Below, piece after piece: positions 1 through 8,690 of a stretch of 64,000 nucleotides of DNA. Origin of the DNA: Parvibaculum sp. (GTDB lineage: Bacteria > Pseudomonadota > Alphaproteobacteria > Parvibaculales > Parvibaculaceae); assembly GCA_030649335.1 (NCBI GenBank), contig JAUSLL010000089.1:16576-80575 (forward strand), written 5' to 3'. The notes beneath the pieces are model-generated. The model was not told where the DNA came from, did not search any database, and saw only the letters and a program-made list of their open reading frames with translations. The position numbers and the translations under genes were made by a program. Position 1 is the stretch's first letter. Each line of letters opens with the position of its first letter.

Positions 1-38
1 CGCAGCAGAACGCGGGGGCCCCCGACTGCGCCCGCCAT
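1..38 (-). CDS. ptsP: PTS phosphotransferase PtsP, N-terminal fragment (partial)
   Basis: Only the first 12 codons are inside the window; the gene runs off the left edge. The ATG is preceded by an AGGAAAGAGA-type ribosome site. The visible peptide begins MAGAVGGPRVLLR, which resembles the conserved PtsP (enzyme I of the nitrogen PTS) start with its GGPRVLLR motif. Position supports the call: ptsP lies directly downstream of lysC in many alphaproteobacteria. The protein would autophosphorylate from PEP and feed the PTS-Ntr regulatory relay. The call rests on a short peptide plus context. Confidence 0.7.
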   Translation of the reverse strand, partial: MAGAVGGPRVLL

Positions 39-134
39 CAGATCTCTTTCCTCACAGAAACAGTCACACGTTCTCCGCCATTCGTTGCGCGTCGCAATTC
101 ATCTCAGTCTGGCAGGTTATACGTCCCGCAAGAC

Positions 135-1403
135 CTATTCGCCGTCGAGTCCATAGGCCGTGTGGAGTGCCCGCACAGCCAGTTCAGTATACTCCGACGA
201 AATTAACACGCTCACCTTGATCTCGCTCGTGGTGATGGCAAGTATATTGATGCCTTTTTCACCCAGCGTCTGGAACATGGTCTTCGCCACGCCCGTATGC
301 GAACGCATACCAATGCCGATGATTGAAATTTTAACGACATTAAGGTCAGTTTTGACCTCCTGGGCGCCCACATCGCTCTGAAGCTTGCGGATCAGGTCTT
401 CCGCACGCACAAGCTCGGCCTGCGGCACGGTGAAGGTCATGTCGGTGGTTTTACCGTCATCGGAGAGATTTTGGATAATCATATCCACATTGATCGAATT
501 ATCTGCCAAAGGTCCGAAGACGCGGGCGGCAACGCCCGGTTTGTCGGGTACACGCGACAGCGTGACCTTGGCCTCATCCTTTGAATAAGCGATGCCGCTA
601 ACGACTTGCTGTTCCACGATTTCGTCCTCGTCGCAAACAAGAGTACCGGGATAAAAATTGGCCGATCCGTCCTTGCCGAGACAACTCGGCTGGGCGTCAG
701 GCGCGTCAAAGCTAGAGCGCACCTGCAGGCGCACACGATGGACCATGGCGAGCTCAACGGAACGGGTCTGGAGCACTTTGGCACCGAGCGATGCCATTTC
801 CAGCATTTCTTCGTAACTGATTCTATCAATCTTGCGGGCCTTCGCAACGATGCGCGGGTCCGTCGTATAGACGCCATCAACGTCGGTATAGATGTCGCAG
901 AGATCGGCTTTCACGGCAGCGGCAATGGCAACCGCGCTCGTATCCGAGCCGCCGCGACCAAGCGTCGTGATCCTGTTATCGGGTGCGAGGCCCTGAAAAC
1001 CGGCAATGACTGCCACCTCACCGCGCTCGAAACGCGAGATGAGTTCGCTGCCGTCAATTTCCTGAATACGCGCCGCGCCATGTGCGCCGTCCGTGCGGAT
1101 CGGGATCTGCCAGCCGAGCCAGGAGCGCGCGGGAATTTCCAAACGCTGCAGCTCAATGGCCAGAAGCCCCGCTGTCACCTGTTCGCCGGACGCGACAATG
1201 GAATCATACTCGCGCGCGTCATGCAGCGGCGCGACTTCGCGCGCCCAGCCGACAAGCTCGTTCGTCTTGCCCGACATGGCCGAAACGACCACGGCGACCT
1301 GATGGCCGGCATCGACCTCGCGTTTGACATGCTGCGCCACATTGCGAATGCGTGCGATGTCAGCGACGGAGGTCCCGCCAAATTTCATGACCAGTCTGGC
1401 CAT
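135..1403 (-). CDS. lysC: Aspartate kinase
   Basis: Phosphorylates aspartate, the first step to lysine, threonine, methionine and diaminopimelate. The 422-residue length is typical of the monofunctional class. The N-terminus carries the KFGGTSVAD nucleotide-binding motif, followed by the kinase core with GRGGSDTSAVA and YTDVDGVYTTDPR. Two C-terminal ACT domains (about residues 265-420, including GIGMRSHTGVA) are the expected site of feedback inhibition by lysine and/or threonine. It is transcribed away from ubiG, and ptsP follows on the same strand, the usual alphaproteobacterial arrangement. Confidence 0.97.
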   Translation of the reverse strand: MARLVMKFGGTSVADIARIRNVAQHVKREVDAGHQVAVVVSAMSGKTNELVGWAREVAPLHDAREYDSIVASGEQVTAGLLAIELQRLEIPARSWLGWQIPIRTDGAHGAARIQEIDGSELISRFERGEVAVIAGFQGLAPDNRITTLGRGGSDTSAVAIAAAVKADLCDIYTDVDGVYTTDPRIVAKARKIDRISYEEMLEMASLGAKVLQTRSVELAMVHRVRLQVRSSFDAPDAQPSCLGKDGSANFYPGTLVCDEDEIVEQQVVSGIAYSKDEAKVTLSRVPDKPGVAARVFGPLADNSINVDMIIQNLSDDGKTTDMTFTVPQAELVRAEDLIRKLQSDVGAQEVKTDLNVVKISIIGIGMRSHTGVAKTMFQTLGEKGINILAITTSEIKVSVLISSEYTELAVRALHTAYGLDGE

Positions 1404-1663
1404 TGCATAATTCCTGCTCGGGGGCCGGCAAAGCGGGCCCTTTTCGTTGATCTGAACGGGGGCAACAGCGGGCGCGCCAGCCGACTGGACCGCGCACCCT
1501 CGAACGCCCTATATCATAGGGTCGGATACATACTCGGATGGTCCGAAGGCCGCAACCGGCTGGGCTGAGCAAAAACCTCAATCCCATGCCGCGTTTTGCC
1601 GCAAAGGCAAAGGTACGATTGACGTGCCTGATTGACGTGAACGTAAAGGGAAGCGACCAGCAG

Positions 1664-2449
1664 ATGATTGCCCGCGCTGAACCGGCACCCGGACAGGGAC
1701 ATAAAAGCGGCCTCGACACGGTGGACCCTGCCGAAGTCGCCCGTTTTTCGGCGATGGCGGCTGAGTGGTGGGACCCGCAGGGCAAATTCCGCCCACTGCA
1801 CAAGTTCAACCCCGTACGCCTCGCCTATATTAAGGAAAAGGTCTCGGCCCACTTCCAGCGCGACGCCCAAAGCCTCACGCCATTTAAGGGTTTGCGCTTT
1901 CTCGACATTGGCTGTGGCGGCGGCCTTTTGAGCGAGCCCATGAGCCGACTGGGCGCGACAATGGTTTCAGCTGATGCGTCGGCGGAAAACATCGCCACCG
2001 CCTCGGTCCATGCCGCCGAACAGGACCTCACCATCGACTATCGCGCCACCACCGCCGAAGCACTGGAAGCAGCGGGCGAAAAATTCGACGTCGTGCTCAA
2101 CATGGAAGTGATCGAGCATGTCGCTGACCGCGACGGTTTCCTGCGCTGCTGCGCCGACATGCTGAAGCCCGGCGGACTAATGTTTGTGGCGACGCTCAAC
2201 CGCTCGGCCAAGGCCTTTGGCCTCGCCATTGTCGGCGCTGAATATATTCTGGGCTGGATGCCGCGCGGCACGCATGACTGGTCGAAATTCATCACCCCTG
2301 CCGAGATGCGCGACGGCATTGCCGCTTGCGGCCTCACACTGACCGAAGAGACCGGCGTGAGCTATAATCCGATCCGCGACCGCTGGTCGCTGAGTAAAGA
2401 CATGGGCGTCAATTATATGGTGCTCGCGCGAAAGCCGAAGGCAGAATAG
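1664..2449 (+). CDS. ubiG: Ubiquinone biosynthesis O-methyltransferase UbiG
   Basis: Performs the two SAM-dependent O-methylations of ubiquinone synthesis at the membrane. The 261-residue protein has the family N-terminus [19 protein letters not shown], the SAM-binding loop [12 protein letters not shown], and the C-terminal [14 protein letters not shown]. An upstream in-frame start at 1538 exists, but this ATG has an AAGGGAAG site 10 bases before it and matches the family length. It is divergent from lysC. The tetR gene begins four bases after its stop, so the two may be co-transcribed. Confidence 0.96.
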   Translation: MIARAEPAPGQGHKSGLDTVDPAEVARFSAMAAEWWDPQGKFRPLHKFNPVRLAYIKEKVSAHFQRDAQSLTPFKGLRFLDIGCGGGLLSEPMSRLGATMVSADASAENIATASVHAAEQDLTIDYRATTAEALEAAGEKFDVVLNMEVIEHVADRDGFLRCCADMLKPGGLMFVATLNRSAKAFGLAIVGAEYILGWMPRGTHDWSKFITPAEMRDGIAACGLTLTEETGVSYNPIRDRWSLSKDMGVNYMVLARKPKAE

Positions 2450-2453
2450 TCCA

Positions 2454-3104
2454 ATGGCCACAGGCTCTTTTGATCTCGCCATCAAACGCGCCCCGCGCCA
2501 GAAACGCGCTGTCGAAACCTATGAACGCATCCTCCAAGTATCAACGCGTCTGCTGACCGACCTCGGCGTAGACGGGATCACCACCAATCTCATCGCGGCC
2601 GAAGCCGGCATCAAAGTGCCGACGCTCTATCGCTACTTCCCCAATAAATATGCCGTGCTGATGGCCCTGGGAAACCGGCTGATGGCGGCGCAAAATATCA
2701 TCATCGAACAATGGCTCAGCCGCTCAGAAGAAAACCGGTCGCCGGGGGCGCTGATCGACGATATTGAATTCCTGATTGCGGGCACCATCAAAGTGACGCG
2801 CGCCGAACCCGGCGCATTGGCCATCTCGCTCGCGCTGCGCGCCGTGCCCGCACTCCAAAATGTGCGGCTCACCTCGCACCGGATGATGACCGACCTCATC
2901 ACGGCACGGATCAGCGACCGCCTTACCGGTGTCCCGCGCGACCTTCTGTGGCCGCGCATACGTCTGTCGCTTGATCTGGCCTATGCCGCCATCGAAATGG
3001 CGCTCGAAGAACCCATGGTCGATGACGAGATGGTCTCCACCGAAACCACCCGCCAGATCAGGGCCTATTGGACCGTCCAACTGGAGCTCTGGCTAAAAGA
3101 GTAG
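2454..3104 (+). CDS. TetR/AcrR-family transcriptional regulator
   Basis: A 216-residue one-component regulator. The N-terminal helix-turn-helix (about residues 20-65) shows the family pattern LLTDLGVDGITTNLIAAEAG followed by VPTLYRYFPNKYAVL. The C-terminal half is a helical ligand-binding domain with no recognisable ligand signature. It follows ubiG by four bases and precedes the cytochrome c/lactone oxidoreductase pair. A perfect palindrome overlaps its stop codon and lies before that pair, making local or autogenous control a reasonable inference. The ligand is unknown. Confidence 0.92.
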   Translation: MATGSFDLAIKRAPRQKRAVETYERILQVSTRLLTDLGVDGITTNLIAAEAGIKVPTLYRYFPNKYAVLMALGNRLMAAQNIIIEQWLSRSEENRSPGALIDDIEFLIAGTIKVTRAEPGALAISLALRAVPALQNVRLTSHRMMTDLITARISDRLTGVPRDLLWPRIRLSLDLAYAAIEMALEEPMVDDEMVSTETTRQIRAYWTVQLELWLKE

Positions 3105-3118
3105 TAAATACTACTCTT
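3097..3118. promoter_or_regulatory. Perfect palindrome, candidate TetR operator
   Basis: Two 10-base arms, AAGAGTAGTA and its exact complement, are separated by AA. The palindrome overlaps the tetR stop codon and is followed by a TTGACA hexamer at 3123-3128, upstream of the cytochrome c gene. There is no run of T after it, so a terminator is less likely than an operator. No convincing -10 element is visible. Binding by the adjacent TetR protein is inference. Confidence 0.5.
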
Positions 3119-3183
3119 ATTATTGACAGCGACTCCCTCCCCCCTCATTCTGATCTAGTCAATAGAGTGAGGCGGGGTGGTTC

Positions 3184-3576
3184 ATGTCCGGCAGGACAGG
3201 TTTTTCTGTAAGGTTTCTGCCGGTTCTGGCGCTTGCCGGTACCTTGACCCTCCTTGGCGGCTGCGGCGACAACGCAGGCCCGCCTGCGGCCAAAGCCGCG
3301 CCGCTCGACGCACGCCTTACCGAGATTTACAGCCGCACCTGTGTCGGCTGCCACACGACGCCCGACAGCGGCGCTCCCCAGTCCCATAACGTGGCGGCCT
3401 GGGCCCCGCGCATGGCGCAAAGCGACGAATTATTGCTCGCCCATATGGCGGACGGCTTTGCCGGTATGCCGCCGCTCGGACAATGCGCTGAATGCAGCGC
3501 CGAAGACCTTATCGCTTTGATGCATTTCATGGCCGCCCCCGCCCCTGCGGACCCCAGCACAAAAGACGCTGAATAA
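3184..3576 (+). CDS. Cytochrome c5-family lipoprotein
   Basis: A 130-residue single-heme cytochrome c predicted to be lipid-anchored on the periplasmic side. A signal peptide ends in lipobox LGGC (Cys27). The heme site is CVGCH at residues 53-57. The GMPPLGQCAEC stretch, with a second Cys pair near the Met ligand region, is typical of the cytochrome c5 family. A Tat-exported flavoprotein follows 24 bases downstream, so this protein is a plausible electron acceptor for it; that link is inferred from context. Confidence 0.88.
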   Translation: MSGRTGFSVRFLPVLALAGTLTLLGGCGDNAGPPAAKAAPLDARLTEIYSRTCVGCHTTPDSGAPQSHNVAAWAPRMAQSDELLLAHMADGFAGMPPLGQCAECSAEDLIALMHFMAAPAPADPSTKDAE

Positions 3577-3600
3577 AAAAGGAAGGAAGGGCCACTCGAT

Positions 3601-5019
3601 ATGAGCCATCCCACACGCCGCAGCCTATTGAAAATGGCAACCGCCGCTTCTGCCATTGCCGCCACAGGCACTGTGCCTGCGATTGTGCATTCGGCCTTTG
3701 CCGACACGCCTGCCGCCGCGACCAAAAACGGCGCATTGCCGAAATCGCTGCCGTGGCGCAACTGGTCGGGCGGACAAAGTTGCCAGCCCGCCCAACGCAT
3801 CGCACCTGCCAATGAAGGCGAACTTGCAGAACTTCTCCGCAAAGTCCCGACGCCGATCCGCGCGGTCGGCGCTGGTCATTCCTTCTCGCCCGTGGTGCCG
3901 ACCGACGGCACGCTGGTGACGCTCGACCGCATTGCCGGTGTTGAAAATATCAATGCAAAAACGCATCAGGCCGATGTGCTCGGCGGCACACGGCTTTACC
4001 GCATGGCTGACGATCTGGCTGATATGGGTCTCGCCTTCGACAATATGCCCGACATCAACAAGCAATCGCTGGCCGGGGCGATTTCGACATCGACGCATGG
4101 CACAGGCGCGAATATCGGTTCGCTCTCGACTTTCGTGCAAGGCCTGCGGCTCGTCACGGTATCGGGCAGGACCATCGATTGCAGCGCGACGAAAAACGCG
4201 GACCTGTTTCAGGCGGCACGCGTGTCGGTGGGCTCGCTGGGGCTGATCACAAAAGCACGCGTGCAGGCCCGCCCGCTCTACAAGCTCAAACGCCGCGTCT
4301 GGGTGCAGCCGGTGGAAGAAATGCTCGAAGCACTACCGGAGCTTGAAGCCAAGCATCGCAATTTTGAATTCTATTATGTGCCTTACTCAGGCCTCGCGCT
4401 TGGCATCAGCAATGACGAGACGGACGAAGCCGAAACGCCGACGCTGATGAACGAGGATGATGACAGCCTGATGCAACTCAAGATGTTGCAGGACTGGCTC
4501 GGCTGGGCACCCGGTATGCGCCGCTGGGCCATTCAGAAAGCCTTTGGTGATTATCCCGTCGAGACGCGCGTGGATTTTTCGCACAAGACGCTGACGAGCG
4601 AGCGCGGTGTACGCTTCAACGAGATGGAATATCACCTGCCGCGCGAAGTCGCCGCCGACGCGCTACGCGAGATCATAAAAACCATCGAGACCAATAATAT
4701 CAGGGTTTTCTTCCCCATCGAATTTCGCACGGTGGCAGCCGACGACATCTGGCTGAGCCCCTTCTATGGCCGCAAGAGCGCGTCGATTGCCGTGCATCAG
4801 TTTCACGAATGGGACTATCACGACTATTTCGCCGCCGTCGAAGCGATCTATAAAAAGCACGAGGGCCGGCCGCATTGGGGCAAGATCAATACGCTGAAGG
4901 CGGCAGACTTTGCCGCGCTTTACCCCAAATGGAATGACTTCCTGAAAATCCGCAAGGAACTCGACCCGACAGGAAAATTCCTCACGCCCTATATGAAGGA
5001 CGTGTTCGGCGTCGCCTGA
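3601..5019 (+). CDS. Tat-exported D-arabinono-1,4-lactone oxidase-family FAD protein
   Basis: A 472-residue member of the VAO-type flavoproteins that includes L-gulonolactone, galactonolactone and arabinonolactone oxidoreductases. The start has a twin-arginine motif (TRRSLLK) and an Ala-rich signal ending near residue 35. The FAD domain contains VGAGHSFSP; His93 aligns with the covalent-flavin histidine of this family. STSTHGTG follows at about residue 160. The C-terminal ALO domain ends with HWGKINTL and ELDPTGKFLTPYM. A strong AAGGAAGGAAGG ribosome site precedes it. Pairing with the upstream cytochrome suggests a periplasmic dehydrogenase rather than an oxygen-using oxidase. The substrate is unknown. 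Confidence 0.88.
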   Translation: MSHPTRRSLLKMATAASAIAATGTVPAIVHSAFADTPAAATKNGALPKSLPWRNWSGGQSCQPAQRIAPANEGELAELLRKVPTPIRAVGAGHSFSPVVPTDGTLVTLDRIAGVENINAKTHQADVLGGTRLYRMADDLADMGLAFDNMPDINKQSLAGAISTSTHGTGANIGSLSTFVQGLRLVTVSGRTIDCSATKNADLFQAARVSVGSLGLITKARVQARPLYKLKRRVWVQPVEEMLEALPELEAKHRNFEFYYVPYSGLALGISNDETDEAETPTLMNEDDDSLMQLKMLQDWLGWAPGMRRWAIQKAFGDYPVETRVDFSHKTLTSERGVRFNEMEYHLPREVAADALREIIKTIETNNIRVFFPIEFRTVAADDIWLSPFYGRKSASIAVHQFHEWDYHDYFAAVEAIYKKHEGRPHWGKINTLKAADFAALYPKWNDFLKIRKELDPTGKFLTPYMKDVFGVA

Positions 5020-5028
5020 ACTCAGAAT

Positions 5029-5868
5029 CTAGAATTTATAATCGCGGTCATGCGTGAGGCTCGGTACGCGCGCACGCGCATCGGCAACCGCTGCCGGATC
5101 AATGTCCGCCATAATGAAGCCCGTCTCGACACCGGCCTCGGCAATGACCTCACCCCAAGGCGCAACGATGAGTGAATGGCCGAAGGTTTCACGGCCCGTC
5201 TCATGTGTACCGCCCTGCGCGGCGGCAAAGACATAAGCCCCGCATTCGATCGCGCGCGCCCGCATCAGCACATGCCAATGGGCCTGACCTGTGGGCTTGG
5301 TAAAGGCCGCCGGAATGGTGAGAAAAGACGCACCCGCTTTGGCAAGCCCCCGATAGAGATGCGGAAAACGCAGGTCATAGCAAATGGTCATGCCCAGCGT
5401 GCCCCACGGCAGTTCGGCAACGACGGCTTTTGCTCCGGGTTTGAAATTTTTGGATTCGCGATAGCTCTCGCCGCCACCGAGATCGACGTCGAACATATGG
5501 ATCTTGTCGTAACGCGCTGTGACCGCACCTTCGGGGTTGATGAGAAAAGAACGGTTGGCGAGTTGATCGGCTGAAATCTTGATCGGCAGCGAACCGATGA
5601 GGAGCCAGATTTTGCGCGCCGCCGCCACTGTGCGAAAAGCAGCAAGAGCCGTGTCGGCACCTTCCGCGACCGCTTTCTGAAACAGCAATTCACGGTTCGC
5701 TTCCATGAGCGACGTGTTTTCCGGCGTGGAAATAAACTGGGCGCCCGCGTCCGCCGCTTCATTGATGAGCGCGACAGCGATTTCGACATTTCGCGCAACA
5801 TCGCGGCCTGCGCGCAACTGGACGCAGGCGGCTTTGAAGGGCCCAGAGGCAGTCATCGCCTCCGTCAT
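5029..5868 (-). CDS. Carbon-nitrogen hydrolase (Nit/omega-amidase-like)
   Basis: A 279-residue nitrilase-superfamily enzyme close to the Nit1/Nit2 branch, whose members hydrolyse deaminated glutathione or alpha-keto acid amides. The Glu-Lys-Cys catalytic triad is visible: TPENTS, YDKIHMFDV and GMTICYDLRFPH. An upstream TTG at 5883 overlapping the grxC stop is possible, but the ATG chosen here is more conventional. It is the last gene of a comF-grxC-nit run that is conserved in alphaproteobacteria and is convergent with the lactone oxidoreductase gene. Confidence 0.93.
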   Translation of the reverse strand: MTEAMTASGPFKAACVQLRAGRDVARNVEIAVALINEAADAGAQFISTPENTSLMEANRELLFQKAVAEGADTALAAFRTVAAARKIWLLIGSLPIKISADQLANRSFLINPEGAVTARYDKIHMFDVDLGGGESYRESKNFKPGAKAVVAELPWGTLGMTICYDLRFPHLYRGLAKAGASFLTIPAAFTKPTGQAHWHVLMRARAIECGAYVFAAAQGGTHETGRETFGHSLIVAPWGEVIAEAGVETGFIMADIDPAAVADARARVPSLTHDRDYKF

Positions 5869-5879
5869 CGCGGGGACGC

Positions 5880-6137
5880 TCAAGCGGCGAGCATTGCGTC
5901 GAGCTTGCCTGCGCCATCGAGCGCATGAAGTTCATCGCAGCCGCCGACATGGGTATCGCCGATAAAAATCTGCGGCACGGTATAGCCGCCATTGGCGCGT
6001 TTGGTCATCTCATCGCGCAGATCCGCGTCCATGCCGACATCGACCTCTTTGAAGGCTACGCCCTTTTCCGACAGCAGTGCCTTGGCGCGGTAGCAATAGG
6101 GGCACATCATTGTCGTGTAGATCGTCACTTCGGCCAT
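5880..6137 (-). CDS. grxC: Glutaredoxin 3
   Basis: An 85-residue thiol-disulfide oxidoreductase that uses glutathione. It has the dithiol active site CPYC at the end of the first strand (MAEVTIYTTMMCPYCYR), the cis-proline motif TVPQIFIG, and GGCDELHALD at the C-terminus. The start is set by an AAGGAG ribosome site six bases before the ATG; an upstream in-frame ATG gives an unsupported 12-residue extension. It lies between comF and the nitrilase gene, consistent with one operon. Confidence 0.97.
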   Translation of the reverse strand: MAEVTIYTTMMCPYCYRAKALLSEKGVAFKEVDVGMDADLRDEMTKRANGGYTVPQIFIGDTHVGGCDELHALDGAGKLDAMLAA

Positions 6138-6169
6138 CGGGCACTCCTTGAACGCAAGCAATGCGACTA

Positions 6170-6943
6170 TCATACAGACACAGTGACCGACTGAACAACC
6201 CGTGCGAGCGTCAGCACCCGAAGCTCAACCGCACCGGCAGCGGCCAGCACACGGGCGCAAGCGTCAATCGTCGCCCCCGTCGTCATCACATCATCGACAA
6301 GCACGATGGTTTTGCCCTGAACGCGGGGTAGGCTGCGTGCGGGCACGGCAAAGGCACCCGCCACATTACGACGCCGCGCATCGCCCGAAAGCCCGACCTG
6401 AGGCCGCGTGGCGCGGACACGCGTGAGAAGCTCGGGCGCAAAGCCAAGGCCTGCCTCTGCCGCGATGAGGCGGGCAAGCTCGGCAGATTGATTATAGCGC
6501 CGCGTGAAAAGCCGCCGCCTGTGAAGCGGCACCGGCAGCACGAGGTCCGCGCCGGCCAGAACCTCGCCGCCCGCCCGCACCATCCAGCCTGCAAAAGCAG
6601 GCGCGGCCTCCATGCGGTCGGCATATTTGAAACGCAACACGAGGGCGGCGGAGGCATCATTATATTGCATGACGCTGCGGGCTTTAGCATAAGGCGGCGG
6701 GCTTGAGGCCACATCGGGCCGGACCATGCTGCCGCCCGGATCAAAGGCAAAGGGCAGCCCGCTCACCTCGCAAAAGGGCCGCGAGATAAAGTCGATGGCC
6801 GACCAGCAGGGCCCGCACAAACCACCCTGTCGACTGACCGGCAACCCGCAGGACAGGCATTGCGGCGGCAAGGCAAGGTCGGCAGCCCGCGAGGCCAAGG
6901 CGCGGGCGCGAAAACCGATGGTCTGAAGGGCCGCGTGGATCAT
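6170..6943 (-). CDS. comF: ComF-family phosphoribosyltransferase-like protein
   Basis: A 257-residue ComF/GntX-type protein associated with DNA uptake in competent bacteria; its role in most alphaproteobacteria is not established. The N-terminus has a four-Cys zinc motif (CLSCGLPVSRQGGLCGPC). The C-terminus has the phosphoribosyltransferase signature VLVDDVMTTGATIDAC. MIHAALQTIG is taken as the start because longer forms would run into the divergent methyltransferase gene. The 78-base gap to that gene should hold both promoters. Confidence 0.93.
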   Translation of the reverse strand: MIHAALQTIGFRARALASRAADLALPPQCLSCGLPVSRQGGLCGPCWSAIDFISRPFCEVSGLPFAFDPGGSMVRPDVASSPPPYAKARSVMQYNDASAALVLRFKYADRMEAAPAFAGWMVRAGGEVLAGADLVLPVPLHRRRLFTRRYNQSAELARLIAAEAGLGFAPELLTRVRATRPQVGLSGDARRRNVAGAFAVPARSLPRVQGKTIVLVDDVMTTGATIDACARVLAAAGAVELRVLTLARVVQSVTVSV

Positions 6944-7021
6944 GGGGTGAAGATAGCAGATGACGACTTTGGGTATAGGTGCCCCTTGCCCTTCGCGGCC
7001 TCCCCTACCAATATGCGCGCC

Positions 7022-7930
7022 ATGTCGGCACCCCAGATGATCTTTGACCGCAACCTGCTGAAAACGCGCCGGAACCGCGCGGCGTCGGGCTTTGGCGCGC
7101 ATGACTTTTTGCTGGTGCGCGCCGCCGAAGACATGGGCGAGCGGCTTGGCATCATCACACGGACTTTTGAGAAAGCTCTCGACCTCGGCTGTCATCAGGG
7201 CGCGGTGGATAAGATGGGGCTCGCGCCCGACAAGATCGGCACGCTCGTCAGCGCCGACCTGTCGCCTGCGATGCTCGCAGGGCTGAGCGGCGCTCGCGTT
7301 GCGGCCGATGAGGAGCACCTGCCCTTCGCCGACAAATCATTCGATCTCATCGTCTCGGCACTGTCGCTGCACTGGACCAATGATCTGCCCGGTGCGCTGA
7401 TCCAGATCCGCCGCGCGCTGGTCGCGGACGGGTTGTTCATGGGCGCGATGTTTGGCGGCGACACGCTCACCGAATTGCGCCAGTCGCTGACCCAAGCCGA
7501 AGTTGAAATCGACGGGGGCCTGAGCCCGCGCGTCTCGCCCTTTGCCGACCTGCGCGACATGGGCGCGCTGATGCAGCGGGCAGGATTTGCTCTGCCTGTC
7601 GTTGACAGCGACCGCGTGACCGTCACCTATGCGCACCCGCTGAAACTGATGGCGGAGCTGCGCGGCATGGGCGAAACCAATGTCATCGGCGAGCGCCGCC
7701 GCGTGCCGCTGACGCGCAAAACACTGATGCGGGCCTGCGATATTTATATTGAAAAGTTTGGAAATGCCGATAGCCGTGTCACGGCGACTTTCGAGATTGT
7801 GATGCTGGCAGGCTGGAGCCCGCATGAGAGCCAGCCGAAGCCCTTACGGCCCGGCAGCGCCACGGCACGGCTTGCCGATGCGCTGGGATCGGTTGAACAA
7901 CCCGCAGGCGAGAAGACGCCGCGCGGCTGA
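7022..7930 (+). CDS. SAM-dependent methyltransferase, NDUFAF5-like
   Basis: A 302-residue class I methyltransferase fold. The N-terminus MIFDRNLLKTRRNRAA and the core LDLGCHQGAV match the family whose mitochondrial member NDUFAF5 helps assemble respiratory complex I. The pattern DLIVSALSLHWTNDLPG, also seen in the BioC relatives, supports this. Two nearby ATGs (7013 and 7022) are possible starts; neither has a clear ribosome site. It is divergent from comF, as in other alphaproteobacteria. Actual activity, methylation or hydroxylation, is not visible from sequence. Confidence 0.88.
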   Translation: MSAPQMIFDRNLLKTRRNRAASGFGAHDFLLVRAAEDMGERLGIITRTFEKALDLGCHQGAVDKMGLAPDKIGTLVSADLSPAMLAGLSGARVAADEEHLPFADKSFDLIVSALSLHWTNDLPGALIQIRRALVADGLFMGAMFGGDTLTELRQSLTQAEVEIDGGLSPRVSPFADLRDMGALMQRAGFALPVVDSDRVTVTYAHPLKLMAELRGMGETNVIGERRRVPLTRKTLMRACDIYIEKFGNADSRVTATFEIVMLAGWSPHESQPKPLRPGSATARLADALGSVEQPAGEKTPRG

Positions 7931-8104
7931 TCAGGCGAACAGATCGACGATGCGCTGGAACATAGCGACAAGGCTTGTGCCGATGGTCGTGGTAGCTGCA
8001 GCAACAACCATCGAGAGCAATGCGGCGATCATACCGTATTCAAGCGCCGTGGCCCCGCGCGTGTCTTTTGAGAACCGCAAAAGCATCTCGTGCATATTGG
8101 TCAT
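7931..8104 (-). CDS. Flp-family type IVb pilin, isolated
   Basis: A 57-residue pilin precursor. A short basic leader ends at the prepilin peptidase site in TRGATALEYG, with Glu at +5 and Tyr at +6 of the mature chain. A single hydrophobic helix (MIAALLSMVVAAATTTIG) and a short tail follow. A GGGAGG ribosome site lies before the ATG. No tad/cpa assembly gene, prepilin peptidase or second pilin is nearby, so it would depend on machinery elsewhere. The stop codon abuts the end of the convergent methyltransferase gene. Confidence 0.9.
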   Translation of the reverse strand: MTNMHEMLLRFSKDTRGATALEYGMIAALLSMVVAAATTTIGTSLVAMFQRIVDLFA

Positions 8105-8145
8105 CTTATGCCTCCCACCTTCCGTCTGACTTCGCCCGCCTCCCT

Positions 8146-8577
8146 TCACAGAAGATCGAGCAAGGCAGCCACAAGCGGTTCATCCGCCGGTGGCATCGCA
8201 TAGGACCGCAAATCAGCGGGCCTGACCCATTTCAGTGCCTGCCCCTCGCGGGACTGCACCTGACCCTCCCAACGCCGGCAAATATAAAGCGGCATCAGCA
8301 GGTGAAACGTCTCGTAGCCGTGGCTTGCAAAACTGAGCGGCGCAAGACAAGGCGGCGCGACAGTGATGCCGAGTTCTTCGTTGAGCTCCCGGATCAAAGC
8401 CTGCTCCGGCACCTCGCCGGGATCGACCTTGCCGCCGGGAAATTCCCAAAGGCCCGCCATTGACTTGCCCTCGGGACGCTGCGCCAACAAAACGCGGCCA
8501 TCCATATCGACAAGCGCACAGGCCACCACCAGAACCAGCTTTTTAAGCTCCGGGGCCCCTTTGCGCTCGTCCATCAT
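8146..8577 (-). CDS. mutT: 8-oxo-dGTP diphosphatase MutT
   Basis: A 143-residue Nudix hydrolase that removes oxidised guanine nucleotides. The Nudix box is complete: GGKVDPGEVPEQALIREL followed by NEELGI. ALVDMDGRVLLAQRPEGK and WEFPGGK are typical of MutT proper. The start could also be the GTG two codons earlier. It follows argJ on the same strand, matching the parvulin-argJ-mutT order seen in many alphaproteobacteria. Confidence 0.94.
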   Translation of the reverse strand: MMDERKGAPELKKLVLVVACALVDMDGRVLLAQRPEGKSMAGLWEFPGGKVDPGEVPEQALIRELNEELGITVAPPCLAPLSFASHGYETFHLLMPLYICRRWEGQVQSREGQALKWVRPADLRSYAMPPADEPLVAALLDLL

Positions 8578-8690
8578 GCTCACATTATTTTCTTAATGAA
8601 TTGGGATAAGAACCCGCTGAATTAGGCGCAAAACGCCCCTATTCCAGCCGGTTTCCTCGAATTGAGCTGCGATTGTCCGCCCAAACCATA

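Noticed and set aside
606..1568. A 320-codon open frame on the plus strand opposite lysC
   Set aside because: It is a shadow of the GC-rich lysC codons and has no family resemblance or ribosome site.
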